The notes under the pieces: generated by a model
The model's input: only the letters and a program-made list of their open reading frames with translations
Database searches by the model: none
What the model was told of the DNA's origin: nothing
DNA from: Pseudooceanicola spongiae
GTDB taxonomy: Bacteria; Pseudomonadota; Alphaproteobacteria; Rhodobacterales; Rhodobacteraceae
Direction: 5' to 3'
NCBI RefSeq assembly: GCF_014899185.1
Contig: NZ_CP045201.1
Span: 790,501-854,500 of the forward strand
DNA length: 64,000 nucleotides
In this document: piece after piece, positions 8,615 through 17,142 of the stretch
Layout of the letters: each line of letters begins with the position of its first letter
Position numbering within the stretch: position 1 is the stretch's first letter
Program-made: the position numbers and the translations under genes

Positions 8615-9493
8615 TCAGACTTGGTTTTCAAAGGCCTCGAACGTGGCCCGCATTCGTGCGGGGTCCGGCTCGAGGCCTGAGAAGAGTTTAAAGGCGCGCA
8701 CGGCCTGAAAGACCGCCATGCCAGAGCCATCCAGGACCTGGCACCCGCGTGCACGCGCCGCGCGGAGCAATTCTGTTTCCCGAGGGAAGTAGACGATATC
8801 CGCCACCCAATGGCGCGGCTGGATCAGTGCGACATCCATCGCGGTGCCGGGCAGTTTGGCCATGCCCATGGGTGTTGCGTTGACGATGCCGTCTGCAAGG
8901 TCGGCCGCCTCGGCGAGCGAGGTCGGAACCTCGGCCCCGACCTGCGCGGCGAGATCATTGGCAAGCCCTTCGTCGCGATCAAAGATGAACAGGTTTTCGG
9001 TGCCGGTGTCGCGCAGCGCATGTGCGACCGCCCCGCCAGCGCCACCTGCCCCCAGCAGAAGTACGGCCTTGCGCGAGGCATCCGGCAGGCCCCGGCGCAG
9101 ACTTTCGCCAAAGCCCCAGAAATCGGTGTTGTGGCCACGCCGTTTGCCATCCTCAAACACCACGGTGTTGACGGCACCCACCCTTTGCGCGGCCGGCGAC
9201 AGCGCATCCAGCAGCGCGATCACGTCGCGTTTGTACGGGAAGGTAATGTTGAGCCCGGCGTAACCTTCGGCCTCGGCGCGCGCGATCAGGGTTTCGAGGC
9301 TGGGGGCCTCTGCCATCGTGTCGGGGTCGATCAGGTCATAGGTATAGGCCAGCCCAAGTGCTGCGCCCTCGGCCATGTGCATTCCCGGCGTACGGGATTG
9401 GCCGATGCCACGCCCCACGAGACCGACGCGCACGCTGGTTTGCGGGCTCAGGCTGCCTTGCGATGTGCTGTCTGCGAGCGGGCTCGTCCCCAT
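8615..9493 (-). CDS. Quinate/shikimate dehydrogenase (AroE/YdiB family)
   Basis: 292 residues. The substrate site includes S-R-T-P in GQSRTPGMH, the catalytic lysine in NITFPYKRD and the aspartate in HNTDFWGF. The nucleotide-binding loop is GAGGAGGA. SRTP (instead of SLSP) and an acidic residue after the second Rossmann strand (FIFDRD, where NADP enzymes have NRT-x-x-R) point to the NAD-using, catabolic quinate/shikimate branch rather than biosynthetic AroE. It heads the operon with the TRAP genes and quiC. The first ~18 residues, before VGLVGRGIG, are a non-conserved leader. Confidence 0.88.
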   Translation of the reverse strand: MGTSPLADSTSQGSLSPQTSVRVGLVGRGIGQSRTPGMHMAEGAALGLAYTYDLIDPDTMAEAPSLETLIARAEAEGYAGLNITFPYKRDVIALLDALSPAAQRVGAVNTVVFEDGKRRGHNTDFWGFGESLRRGLPDASRKAVLLLGAGGAGGAVAHALRDTGTENLFIFDRDEGLANDLAAQVGAEVPTSLAEAADLADGIVNATPMGMAKLPGTAMDVALIQPRHWVADIVYFPRETELLRAARARGCQVLDGSGMAVFQAVRAFKLFSGLEPDPARMRATFEAFENQV

Positions 9494-9555
9494 GGTCCGG
9501 CAATCCTCCCATTGCTGTCCGAGTCACCCCGGAGTGCTGTCAAAATGGAATCAGG

Positions 9556-9582
9556 AGTACATTTCGTCAAGCCTTTTGTACT
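9556..9582. promoter_or_regulatory. Inverted-repeat operator candidate in the divergent promoter region
   Basis: AGTACA-N15-TGTACT is a perfect 6-bp inverted repeat. Its flanks extend the symmetry (GGAGTACA against TGTACTTCC). It lies between the divergent dehydrogenase/TRAP and tetR operons. On the minus strand a TTGACG -35-like hexamer falls inside the spacer. It is the natural candidate for binding by the TetR protein encoded next to it; no footprint is visible from sequence alone. Confidence 0.5.
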
Positions 9583-9634
9583 TCCCGTTTAATAATGGCT
9601 GTGCTAGCTTTTCCAGATCCGAAGGAGGGTGCAT

Positions 9635-10309
9635 GTGGGCAAGCACTTGAACGAACAAGAAAAATCAAAGAGTGGCTGGAAGCAAAATCCCGAGGCCGTG
9701 CAGCGTGATATTATCGCCGCGGCCATTTTGGAGTTTGCAAAAAGCGGATTCTCAAGCGCGAAAATCGATGACATCGCGGCCCGCACCAAGACGTCGAAGC
9801 GGATGATCTACTATTACTTCGGGGACAAGGAAGGGCTCTATATTCAGGCGCTGGAAGCCGCATACGGCAGCGTACGGGTGGGCGAGAGGGCGCTGAACCT
9901 TGACGGTATGCCACCGCTGCAGGCGCTGGAGCGGCTTGTCGCCTTCACGTTCGATCACCATCGCCGCAACCCTGATTTCATTCGCATGGTGATGATCGAA
10001 AACGTCCATCACGCCGAGCATCTGCGCAGATCCAAAGTGGTGCGCGATGTGAACCTTGGTGCGATTTCGCGGCTTCAGGGCCTGATCGAACGCGGTGAAG
10101 CGGATGGTAGCTTTCGCCCCGGCCTCAATGCGACGGAGCTGCACTGGCAGATTTCGGCACTGAGCGTTTTCAATGTCTCCAACAAGCCGACCTTTTCCGC
10201 ACTTTACGGCAAGTCGCTGTTCACCGCCGCGGGCCAGAAATCCCTGCGTGAGCGCGCAGCGGAAATGATCCTGGCTGCCGTACGAAATTCAGAAGGACCG
10301 ACACGATGA
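9635..10309 (+). CDS. TetR-family transcriptional regulator
   Basis: 224 residues with an N-terminal TetR helix-turn-helix (IDDIAARTKTSKRMIYYYFG, then DKEGLYIQAL) and an all-helical ligand domain. The start is taken as GTG 9635, 6 bp after AAGGAGG. An earlier in-frame GTG at 9629 overlaps that site, and the ATG at 9633 is out of frame. It is transcribed away from the shikimate operon and overlaps the following hydrolase gene by 4 bp (ATGA). It probably controls one or both operons through the inverted repeat just upstream. Confidence 0.92.
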   Translation: MGKHLNEQEKSKSGWKQNPEAVQRDIIAAAILEFAKSGFSSAKIDDIAARTKTSKRMIYYYFGDKEGLYIQALEAAYGSVRVGERALNLDGMPPLQALERLVAFTFDHHRRNPDFIRMVMIENVHHAEHLRRSKVVRDVNLGAISRLQGLIERGEADGSFRPGLNATELHWQISALSVFNVSNKPTFSALYGKSLFTAAGQKSLRERAAEMILAAVRNSEGPTR

Positions 10310-11250
10310 TCAATCCCCAAATCAATGACTTCATGGCGCGCTGGACGGCCGAATGGGCAACGCTGAAACCCGGTGCGACTGCGCAGGACCGGCGTGCGAA
10401 GTTTGAAGAGGTCGCGGCCAGCATGGCTCTGTCCGCGCCCGCCGACGTCGATATGAGCGTCGAGCACTGGGTGGACAGCGACAGCTCCGCAGGCAAGGTG
10501 CGCGTCCGGGTCTATCGCCATGCCGAGGGCGGTGCGCAGCCGGTGCTGATCTATCTGCACGGGGGGGCGTTCCTGCAGGGGTCGCCCGAAACCCATTCCG
10601 ACATCACGGCGCGGATTGCCGCGTGGAACCGCCAGACTGTCATCAGCCTCGACTATGCGCTGTGTCCCGAACATCCGTTCCCGGCGGCGTTCGAGCAGAC
10701 CTGCGATGTGGCACGTTGGGTGCGCAGCAATGCCGAAGCGCTCGGCATCGACCCGGACAAGATCGCGATTGGTGGTGACAGCGCGGGCGGTAACCTTGCG
10801 GCGGCTGTCGCGCTGGCGTTGCGCGATGAGCTGACCTTTGCGGCGCAGTTGCTGATCTATCCCTGTACCGAGTTTGACCTGACGCGGGAGTCGATGATCG
10901 CCAATGCCGAGGCGCCGCTCTTGCAGACGAAGGGGATGCCGGTCGTGAACCGGATGTATGTCGGCGGCGAAGCGAATGAGTATCTGCTGTCGGAGGATCC
11001 GCGCGTGGCGCCGTTTGTCGCAAAGGATCACTCCGGTCTGGCCCCGGCCTTTGTGGCGGTCGCGGAAAACGACCCGCTGCGCGACAGCGGCGTTGTCTAT
11101 GCCGAGGCGCTGAAGGCGGCGGGCAATGATGTCACCCTCGACTTGGGCGAGGGGCTGATCCACGGCTATCTGCGCTCGATGGAGTACTGCACCGAGGCCG
11201 AAAACAAGCTGCGCAAGATGACCACATGGCTTGCGGAGACCTGCGCATGA
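10306..11250 (+). CDS. Alpha/beta hydrolase of the hormone-sensitive-lipase (HSL) type
   Basis: 314 residues. The oxyanion motif HGGAF is at residues 85-89 and the nucleophile elbow GDSAGGN has Ser159. The acid and base are probably the D of VAENDPLRD and the H of LIHGYL. This is the esterase/acetylesterase family IV fold, cytoplasmic, with no signal peptide. It is coupled to tetR upstream and to the DUF3237 gene downstream by ATGA overlaps. With the neighbouring pathway it could hydrolyse esters of shikimate or quinate (for example caffeoyl- or other acyl-quinates), which is only a contextual guess. Confidence 0.9.
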   Translation: MINPQINDFMARWTAEWATLKPGATAQDRRAKFEEVAASMALSAPADVDMSVEHWVDSDSSAGKVRVRVYRHAEGGAQPVLIYLHGGAFLQGSPETHSDITARIAAWNRQTVISLDYALCPEHPFPAAFEQTCDVARWVRSNAEALGIDPDKIAIGGDSAGGNLAAAVALALRDELTFAAQLLIYPCTEFDLTRESMIANAEAPLLQTKGMPVVNRMYVGGEANEYLLSEDPRVAPFVAKDHSGLAPAFVAVAENDPLRDSGVVYAEALKAAGNDVTLDLGEGLIHGYLRSMEYCTEAENKLRKMTTWLAETCA

Positions 11251-11711
11251 CGCCGGCCACACCGGGCCTTGAGCGGGTCTTTCAGATCGAAGCGGAGATT
11301 GAAGCGCCGAGAGGGTCCGGGCCCAGCCCGCTTGGGGAACGCCTGCATATTCCGATCCTTGGCGGCACGGTGCGCGGGCCTCGGCTGCAGGGGCGGGTTC
11401 TGGCCGGAGGCTCGGACTGGCCTGTTGTCGGGCCCGACGGCATCAGCCGGATCGATGCGCGCTATAGCATCGAGGCCGAGGATGGCACGCTGATCTATCT
11501 GGTCAACAGGGGCATGCGCACGTCCAGCGACGCGGTGCGGCAGCGCATGAGAGCCGGAGACGTGGTGCCGCCTGAGGATTACTACATGCGCAGCGTCGCC
11601 GTATTTGACGCCCCTGACGGGCCGCATCGCTGGCTGAGCGAGCATATCTTCCTGTGCTCCGTGGCGCCTGCTGGCAAGATCGTGCGGATCGATGTGTATC
11701 TTGTGACCTGA
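11247..11711 (+). CDS. DUF3237 protein
   Basis: 154 residues matching the DUF3237 beta-barrel family: GGTVRGPRLQGRVLAGGSDW, then IDARYSIEAEDGTLIYLVNR. The start at ATG 11247 overlaps the hydrolase stop (ATGA) and has a GGAGA site; a longer frame from 11226 would lie inside the hydrolase gene. Members of the family often sit in aromatic or hydroxy-acid catabolic operons, but no reaction is established. It ends 33 bp before the convergent glycosyltransferase gene. Confidence 0.85.
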   Translation: MTPATPGLERVFQIEAEIEAPRGSGPSPLGERLHIPILGGTVRGPRLQGRVLAGGSDWPVVGPDGISRIDARYSIEAEDGTLIYLVNRGMRTSSDAVRQRMRAGDVVPPEDYYMRSVAVFDAPDGPHRWLSEHIFLCSVAPAGKIVRIDVYLVT

Positions 11712-11744
11712 CCTTTGCCGGGCGCGGCGGATTTGGCAGGCGCT

Positions 11745-12794
11745 TCAAGGGCGGCTCTGCAAGGCGTCGAGCACCCCTCCCATGACCGAGGCTGTGTCGG
11801 CCCAGCGGGGCAGAGTGCGACCCAGTTGGCGGGAGCGCAGGCCGAGATCGTGGCGAGCTTCGCGGGAGGTGAGCAGGGTGCGCAGCTGTGTGGCAAAGGC
11901 CTCCGCGTCGTCCACCGGGGCCAGAAGTGCTGCATCGCCGACCGTATCGGGGACGGCGCCGGTCGCGCAGGTCACGATGGGCAAACCATGGCAGAGCGCC
12001 TCGGCCAGTGCCATCCCGTAGCCCTCATACCGCGTCGCGAGCGCAAAGATCCGGGCGCTGCGGTAGGCATCGGAGAGCGCGGCATCGCTCAACTCGCCGG
12101 CAAGCGAGATGCGCCCGACCAGCCCCAGTCCGTCGATCAGGCTGGCCAGTTCGGCCGCGACCGACGGATCATGCGTTTTGCCGACGATCTGCGCCGTCCA
12201 GTCCAGGTCCTTCAGCTGTCCCAGTGCGCGGATCAGGACGTCGTGCCCCTTGCGCTGCGCCAGCAGGCCCACCGACAGAATGCGGGGGCCGGTATCGAGG
12301 CGGGGCAGGTCGCGTGATCCGTCGTAGCCGGGCAGGGCGGTCGTGATACGCTCGGGGTCGGCTCCGAGCTGGATGTAGGTCTGGCGGGTGTGATCGCTGG
12401 TCACCACGATATGCGCGGCCTTGGCGAGATTGGCTGTCTCCTGCGCCAGAAGCCGCCTGGACTGCGTTGGGGAGAGGCCGTGCTCCAGCCCCATGGGATG
12501 ATGCAGCATCGCCACGACGGGACAGCTCAGCTGAGCCAGCGCCTCGGTCGGCATCGCCCCGAAGACCAGACCGTCGAGGATCAGCGGCTCATCGGCGGGG
12601 CGTGCCTGCAGGATCTGGTCAACCTGTTGGCGGATGGTCCGGCTTTGATCGACAGCGGCGGCCTCAGCGGGAAGCACGATGTGCCGTACCTGACGGCCGG
12701 TCTTTGCGAGCTCCTCCAGCAGGCGGCGTTCATAGATGAAGCCGCCGGTTTTCTGGCGGTGATCGCCGGGGATGGCGAAGGCGCAGTCTCTCAT
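11745..12794 (-). CDS. Glycosyltransferase family 4 (GT-B)
   Basis: 349 residues. The N-terminal acceptor domain begins MRDCAFAIPGDHRQKTGGF, with the glycine-rich loop TGGF. The C-terminal nucleotide-sugar domain has SVGLLAQRKGHDVLI and the E-x7-E type motif in YEGYGMALAEALCHG. The start at 12794 overlaps the permease stop by 4 bp (ATGA), so it is translationally coupled; upstream open frame to 12974 belongs to the permease gene. As the last gene of the seven-gene operon it probably glycosylates a product of the lipid-headgroup enzymes, or works in the cytoplasm before export. No signal peptide or membrane segment is seen. Confidence 0.88.
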   Translation of the reverse strand: MRDCAFAIPGDHRQKTGGFIYERRLLEELAKTGRQVRHIVLPAEAAAVDQSRTIRQQVDQILQARPADEPLILDGLVFGAMPTEALAQLSCPVVAMLHHPMGLEHGLSPTQSRRLLAQETANLAKAAHIVVTSDHTRQTYIQLGADPERITTALPGYDGSRDLPRLDTGPRILSVGLLAQRKGHDVLIRALGQLKDLDWTAQIVGKTHDPSVAAELASLIDGLGLVGRISLAGELSDAALSDAYRSARIFALATRYEGYGMALAEALCHGLPIVTCATGAVPDTVGDAALLAPVDDAEAFATQLRTLLTSREARHDLGLRSRQLGRTLPRWADTASVMGGVLDALQSRP

Positions 12795-14380
12795 CTGGCA
12801 AGTTGCTCCGGGTTGGTGCGCGACAGGACCCAGCGTTCCAGCATCGAGACGAGCGCGTGGGACATAACAGCGGCAAACCCGATCAGGGCGATCGCGCTCC
12901 ACAGCATGTTGTAGTCCGAGGTTGAGGCGACGGTTGCCATCAGCGCGCCGATGCCGCGCCCGGTGGCCAGCCATTCAGCGGTGGTGACGGCGAGGATTGC
13001 AGCAGGAATAGCCATTCGTGCAGAGGCGAAGAAGGCCGGCAGCATGGCTGGCAGTTGCGCGCCGAACAGCCGGCGGATCGGGCTGGAGGCGTAGACGGCA
13101 AAGATGTCGAGGACTGCGCGCGGTGTGCGGGCCAGTCCCTGGCGGCAGGCCACGAGCGTCGGAAAGAAGATCATCACGGCCACCACGGTGATGGTGCCTG
13201 TCGCGCCGCGGCCAAGTGCCCAGACGATCAGGGGCGCGCTGGCGATGATCGGTATGGACCTGAGCGCGATGGCAAAGGGGATCGCCGTGGCCGAAAGGCG
13301 CGGCATCAGGGTCAGGAGCATGGCCAGAGCCGCGCCAAGCGCCAGACCGGCAAGATATCCGGGCAGCGCAAGCGACAGGGTTTCGCTGAGGGCGGCAAAG
13401 AGCTGTGCGCGGGCGGCGGGATCGGAGGTGAGAAAGCGCCAGACATCCCAAGGCCGTTTTGCGAAAAACCGAGGGAGGTCATAGGCCTGCATCGCGACAT
13501 GCCAGACCGACAGTGTGACCGTGAGGGCAAGGAACGCCTGTGCGGCCCCCGTCCAGCGGCTGGAGGGATTGCCCACAGGCGCCGCGAGCAAAACCTCGGG
13601 TGGGGCGAGATCCAGACGTCTGCCCAAGGCTCCGACGGCGCTGAAGGTACAGATCGAGACACCGGCGGCGAGGAGCGCGATGCTCCATGTCGCGGGCAGA
13701 TCGAGCGCGCGCAGGGCCCGCACGGTCAATACCCCCAGCCCGCGTTCTGCTCCGGTGAACTCGCCGACCATGGCCCCGAGAAAGGCGGCGGGGGCCGCGA
13801 TCTGGAAGCCGGCAACAGCGTAGGGCAGCGCGGCGGGAAGTCTGACATCGCGCAGGATTATCAAACGCCCGCGCCCATAGCTGCGGATCAGGTCGAACCA
13901 GCCCTGCGGGGCGGCGCGCAACCCGACCAGCACCGGCAGGAAGGTCGTGTAATAGACCGCCAGTGCCGCGAGGGTGACCTGTGGCCCGTCGCCGGGACCG
14001 AAGAGCACGCGCAGGATTGGACCGGTCGCGACCAGAGGCAGGCAGAAAACCAGCAGGGCGAGGGTCGACACCAACCGTTCGCTGCGCGGCAGCAGCGTTG
14101 CGACAAGCGCCAGCAAGATGCCTGCGAGGTTGCCCCAGAAGAAGCCGCGCGCCGCCGCCCAGAGTGTCGTGATGAAGGCGCGCCAGAGCAGACCGGCATG
14201 GGTCAAGCTGTAATCAAGGATCTGGCTGGGGGCGGCGATCACGAAGGAACTTGCCGATATGCGGGCGAGGACTTCCCAGATCATCAGGAAAATCAGTGTG
14301 CCGGTGCCGCGTGGCAGCCGTGAAATAGCTGTGCAAATAGCACCGAGGCGGCTGGTGGCGGCGCGCTTGCGGGGGGTCAT
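12791..14380 (-). CDS. ABC importer permease with two fused BPD_transp_1 domains
   Basis: 529 residues, twice the usual length of an SsuC/TauC/ThiX permease. Each half is a full membrane domain with its own coupling loop. The first is near residues 90-240 (EAA-like loop around SYGRGRLIILRDVRLPAALP). The second is near 330-520 (loop around YASSPIRRLFGAQLPAMLPA). A single chain could therefore replace the usual homodimer. It overlaps both the ATPase gene upstream and the glycosyltransferase gene downstream by 4 bp. It should work with the adjacent ATPase and binding protein. Confidence 0.9.
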   Translation of the reverse strand: MTPRKRAATSRLGAICTAISRLPRGTGTLIFLMIWEVLARISASSFVIAAPSQILDYSLTHAGLLWRAFITTLWAAARGFFWGNLAGILLALVATLLPRSERLVSTLALLVFCLPLVATGPILRVLFGPGDGPQVTLAALAVYYTTFLPVLVGLRAAPQGWFDLIRSYGRGRLIILRDVRLPAALPYAVAGFQIAAPAAFLGAMVGEFTGAERGLGVLTVRALRALDLPATWSIALLAAGVSICTFSAVGALGRRLDLAPPEVLLAAPVGNPSSRWTGAAQAFLALTVTLSVWHVAMQAYDLPRFFAKRPWDVWRFLTSDPAARAQLFAALSETLSLALPGYLAGLALGAALAMLLTLMPRLSATAIPFAIALRSIPIIASAPLIVWALGRGATGTITVVAVMIFFPTLVACRQGLARTPRAVLDIFAVYASSPIRRLFGAQLPAMLPAFFASARMAIPAAILAVTTAEWLATGRGIGALMATVASTSDYNMLWSAIALIGFAAVMSHALVSMLERWVLSRTNPEQLAR

Positions 14381-15174
14381 TGCGCCGGGATGCCCTCTGA
14401 CGCCTGATGCAGACGAAGCGCTTGGGAGACCTGCGCGCAGATGGCGCGAAAGGCATCCGACGCCAGAACCTCAGCGGTGCGCGTCCGCGCAAGGGTGACC
14501 GCAATATCGGCGGCAACACGGGCCGGGCGCGGTGTCAGCACGATGATCCGATCTGACAGGCGCACGGCCTCGGTGACCGAATGGGTGACCAGAACCGCCG
14601 TTGCGCCCCGCGCCTCCCAGAGGGGGGGCAGTTCGGTGTTCAGGCGGTCCCGGGTCAGTTCATCCACGGCGCCGAAGGGTTCGTCGAGCAACAGCAACTC
14701 TGGCAGACCCGCCAGTGCCCGCGCTATGGCCGCACGCTGCCGCATGCCGCCCGACAGCTCTGCCGGGCGGTGACGCTCAAACCCGGAGAGGCCGACCAGC
14801 CGGATCAGCTCGGCCACCGCTGCGCGGTCTCGCGGTCTGTGGGCCAGTGAACGACCCAGGGCGACGTTGCCGGTGACCGTGCGCCAGGGCAGCAAGGCGG
14901 CGTCCTGAAACGCGACAGCCAGACCGGCGCGGCGCCGAAGCTGATCCGGGGTTTCAGTGCCGATGCGGATCTGCCCACGCGTCGGAACCTCCAGCCCGGA
15001 GATCAGCCGCAGCAGCGTGGATTTGCCACAGCCCGACGGGCCGACGAGAGCTGTCATGCTGCCACCCTGCAGGACAAGGTCAGTCGGCGCGACCGCCTCG
15101 ATCTGACGTCCCGGCGCGCCAAAGCTCTTTGTCACGCCCTGCAAGGTGATGTCCTGCTGCACGCCGGACGTCAT
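14377..15174 (-). CDS. ABC importer ATPase (SsuB/TauB/ThiZ type)
   Basis: 265 residues with Walker A GPSGCGKST at 45-53, Q-loop in AVAFQDAALLPW, signature LSGGMRQR, Walker B LLLLDEPFG and the switch histidine in VLVTHSVTEA. It powers the adjacent fused permease. ALLPWRTV is typical of the nitrate/sulfonate/taurine/thiamin-precursor branch. It lies 15 bp downstream of the binding-protein gene. Confidence 0.94.
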   Translation of the reverse strand: MTSGVQQDITLQGVTKSFGAPGRQIEAVAPTDLVLQGGSMTALVGPSGCGKSTLLRLISGLEVPTRGQIRIGTETPDQLRRRAGLAVAFQDAALLPWRTVTGNVALGRSLAHRPRDRAAVAELIRLVGLSGFERHRPAELSGGMRQRAAIARALAGLPELLLLDEPFGAVDELTRDRLNTELPPLWEARGATAVLVTHSVTEAVRLSDRIIVLTPRPARVAADIAVTLARTRTAEVLASDAFRAICAQVSQALRLHQASEGIPAQ

Positions 15175-15189
15175 GCACGCTGCCCCAAC

Positions 15190-16179
15190 CTAGCCATAGA
15201 CCTCTTCCAAGATGGAGCGATCCCAGAGGTCCGGGCTGACCGGAGTGCCGAGCAGGGCGAGCGTTTCGATATTCGCCGCGATCGCCTCGTCGGTGAACCA
15301 GCCAAACCCCTCAGCCTCGGTCAGATCCGAGAACATCAGCGGCACCTGACGCTCGGCCTGGAGCTTCTGAGTGGCAAGGTCCAGTCCGGCATCGGGGAAC
15401 ATCGCGACCGTCAACTCGGCTGCGGCCTCGGGGTCCGCCTGATAGTCCTGCCAGCCGTGCACCTCGCCCCGCATCAGGGCCACCAGTTCGGCGCGACGAT
15501 TGGCGAGGCTGTCTTCGGTGGTGATATAGGTCTGCGAGTGGACGGCGTAACCGTGGTCGGCCAGCAGCATGGTCACGCTCTCGACGCCCTGCATTTCCAT
15601 GGCGACAGGCAGGTCGGTGGCCCAGCAAAGCAGGCAATCCACTTGTCCCTGCACCAGAGGCGCGGCGTCGTATTGCGTGGGGACGATCTCGATCTGCGAG
15701 ATGTCGATGTTGTTGATGGTGCAGAGCGCCTTGAGCACCGGAGTGTTGGCCAAGGCCATACCAATGCGTTTGCCGATCAGATCGGCGGGGGTCTTGACCG
15801 GTTTGCCGGGCAGTGAGGCGATAGTGAAGGGGTTCTTCTGCATGGCGACGGCGATGATCTTGAAGGGCGCGCCTTGGGAAACGGCGGCGGCAGTATAATC
15901 CGCAGCGGAAATCCCCACGAGCGCTGTGCCGGCAACGACAGGGGGTTCAACAGGCGCGTTTGGCCCACCCGGCAGCAAGGATACTGCGAGCCCGGCGTCC
16001 CGCCAGAGCCCCTTGTCCAGAGCGATGTAGCTGCCGCCGAACTGCACGGAGTGCAACCACGACAGCTGCAGGTTGACGGCGTCTTCTGCCCGGGCGCGCG
16101 TCGGGTGCCAAAGTGCGACGCCGGCTGTGGACAGGGCTCCCCCGAGGAAGAGGCGGCGGGTCGGTTTAAGGAACGTCAT
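15190..16179 (-). CDS. ABC solute-binding protein, NMT1/ThiY-SsuA type
   Basis: 329 residues. A twin-arginine signal (TRRLFLGGALSTAG) precedes a type II periplasmic-binding fold with the NMT1/THI5-like start VNLQLSWLHSVQFGGSYIAL. It also has a paired-cysteine stretch, DCLLCWATD. The start at 16179 has an AGGAG site 6 bp upstream; a GTG/ATG five codons earlier is less likely. The family binds pyrimidine thiamin precursors, riboflavin, sulfonates or nitrate. There is no thiamin or riboflavin gene nearby to settle the ligand, and the neighbours are lipid and glycan genes. Confidence 0.88.
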   Translation of the reverse strand: MTFLKPTRRLFLGGALSTAGVALWHPTRARAEDAVNLQLSWLHSVQFGGSYIALDKGLWRDAGLAVSLLPGGPNAPVEPPVVAGTALVGISAADYTAAAVSQGAPFKIIAVAMQKNPFTIASLPGKPVKTPADLIGKRIGMALANTPVLKALCTINNIDISQIEIVPTQYDAAPLVQGQVDCLLCWATDLPVAMEMQGVESVTMLLADHGYAVHSQTYITTEDSLANRRAELVALMRGEVHGWQDYQADPEAAAELTVAMFPDAGLDLATQKLQAERQVPLMFSDLTEAEGFGWFTDEAIAANIETLALLGTPVSPDLWDRSILEEVYG

Positions 16180-16242
16180 GCGAAACTCCTGCAATTTAAA
16201 GAAAAGTTTAGGGTGTTCGTGTCGTCTTGCAATGGGTGTAGC

Positions 16243-17142
16243 TTACTTAGGGTGGGCGGTGCGCGTGCGGGTGACGAAGAATGCGCCGGGCAGTGCAGAG
16301 ATCAGCGCCGCGATGCCGAATGCGATGCTGGCGGCAAGTCCGGTTTCAGGGCTGAGACCGGCCATTGGAAACAAGGCGGCCGCTGCCCCCTCTCTCCAGC
16401 CCCAGCCTGCGACAGAGGTTGGCAGAAGCATCGCGGTCAGGATCAGGGGCACGATCAGCGCCGCCATTCCTGGCGAGAGCACGCTGCCAGTGGCACGGGC
16501 GGCGGTGACGAAGGCGGCGACGGTCAGCAGAGCGATGATGAGCGAGAGCGTCGCCTGAGCCGGAAACTGATGCAACAGGGCCCTGTGCGCGGCCGTGCGC
16601 CAGGCGTCTCGGCGCTCGCCAGATCCGGCAACGGCAAGGACGCCGCCCGCCAAGAGCAGCAGAGAAAGGAGCCCGGCGGGTAGCCACAGGGCAAGGGGGA
16701 CGGCTGCCGATTCCGTGAGGCGGGGGGCCGAGGATACGAGCTTCCAGCAGACACCGCAGAGCGCGACTGTCGCCATGGCGGCCTGACCGGCCACGCGCTC
16801 CAGCACCACTGCCTGTGCGGCGCGGCGCATTGTGCCGCCCTTGCGGCTGCGGACTGCGCGGGCCGCGTCGCCAAGCACGCCGCCGGGCAGGGTCTGATTG
16901 GCGAGCTGCGCGAGGTAATATTCCCGTACCGCTTCGCCCATGGGAATCCGCAGGTCCAGCGCGGCTGCGGTCATCCGCCAGCGCATGGCCGACAGCAGCG
17001 TGACGGCGTTCAGCAGGCAGAGTGTGGCGATCATCCATCCAGGCGAAACATCCGCCAGCCGTGCCAGTGCGGCGCGCCCATCGGTCAGCATCAGGCAGAG
17101 CGCGATGAGCGCTAGCGGAAAGGCGATGCGCAGCAATCTCAT
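16243..17142 (-). CDS. Lysylphosphatidylglycerol-synthase-TM / UPF0104 flippase-like membrane protein
   Basis: A 299-residue integral membrane protein, about eight helices. It has the family's LANQTLPGGVLGDAARAVRS segment and the MLLPTSVAGWGWREGAAA segment. Related proteins (MprF N-terminal domain, AglD-like, DUF368 neighbours) flip lipid-linked substrates. The start at 17142 overlaps the sulfatase stop by 4 bp (ATGA); open frame further upstream belongs to the sulfatase gene. In this operon it could flip a lipid or glycolipid made by the CDP-alcohol transferase and the glycosyltransferase. Confidence 0.8.
   Translation of the reverse strand: MRLLRIAFPLALIALCLMLTDGRAALARLADVSPGWMIATLCLLNAVTLLSAMRWRMTAAALDLRIPMGEAVREYYLAQLANQTLPGGVLGDAARAVRSRKGGTMRRAAQAVVLERVAGQAAMATVALCGVCWKLVSSAPRLTESAAVPLALWLPAGLLSLLLLAGGVLAVAGSGERRDAWRTAAHRALLHQFPAQATLSLIIALLTVAAFVTAARATGSVLSPGMAALIVPLILTAMLLPTSVAGWGWREGAAAALFPMAGLSPETGLAASIAFGIAALISALPGAFFVTRTRTAHPK

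Noticed and set aside
10204..11262. 352-codon minus-strand frame
   Set aside because: Antisense to the HSL-type hydrolase with its complete catalytic motifs.
13055..14323. 422-codon plus-strand frame
   Set aside because: Antisense to the fused permease; low-complexity charged composition typical of shadows.
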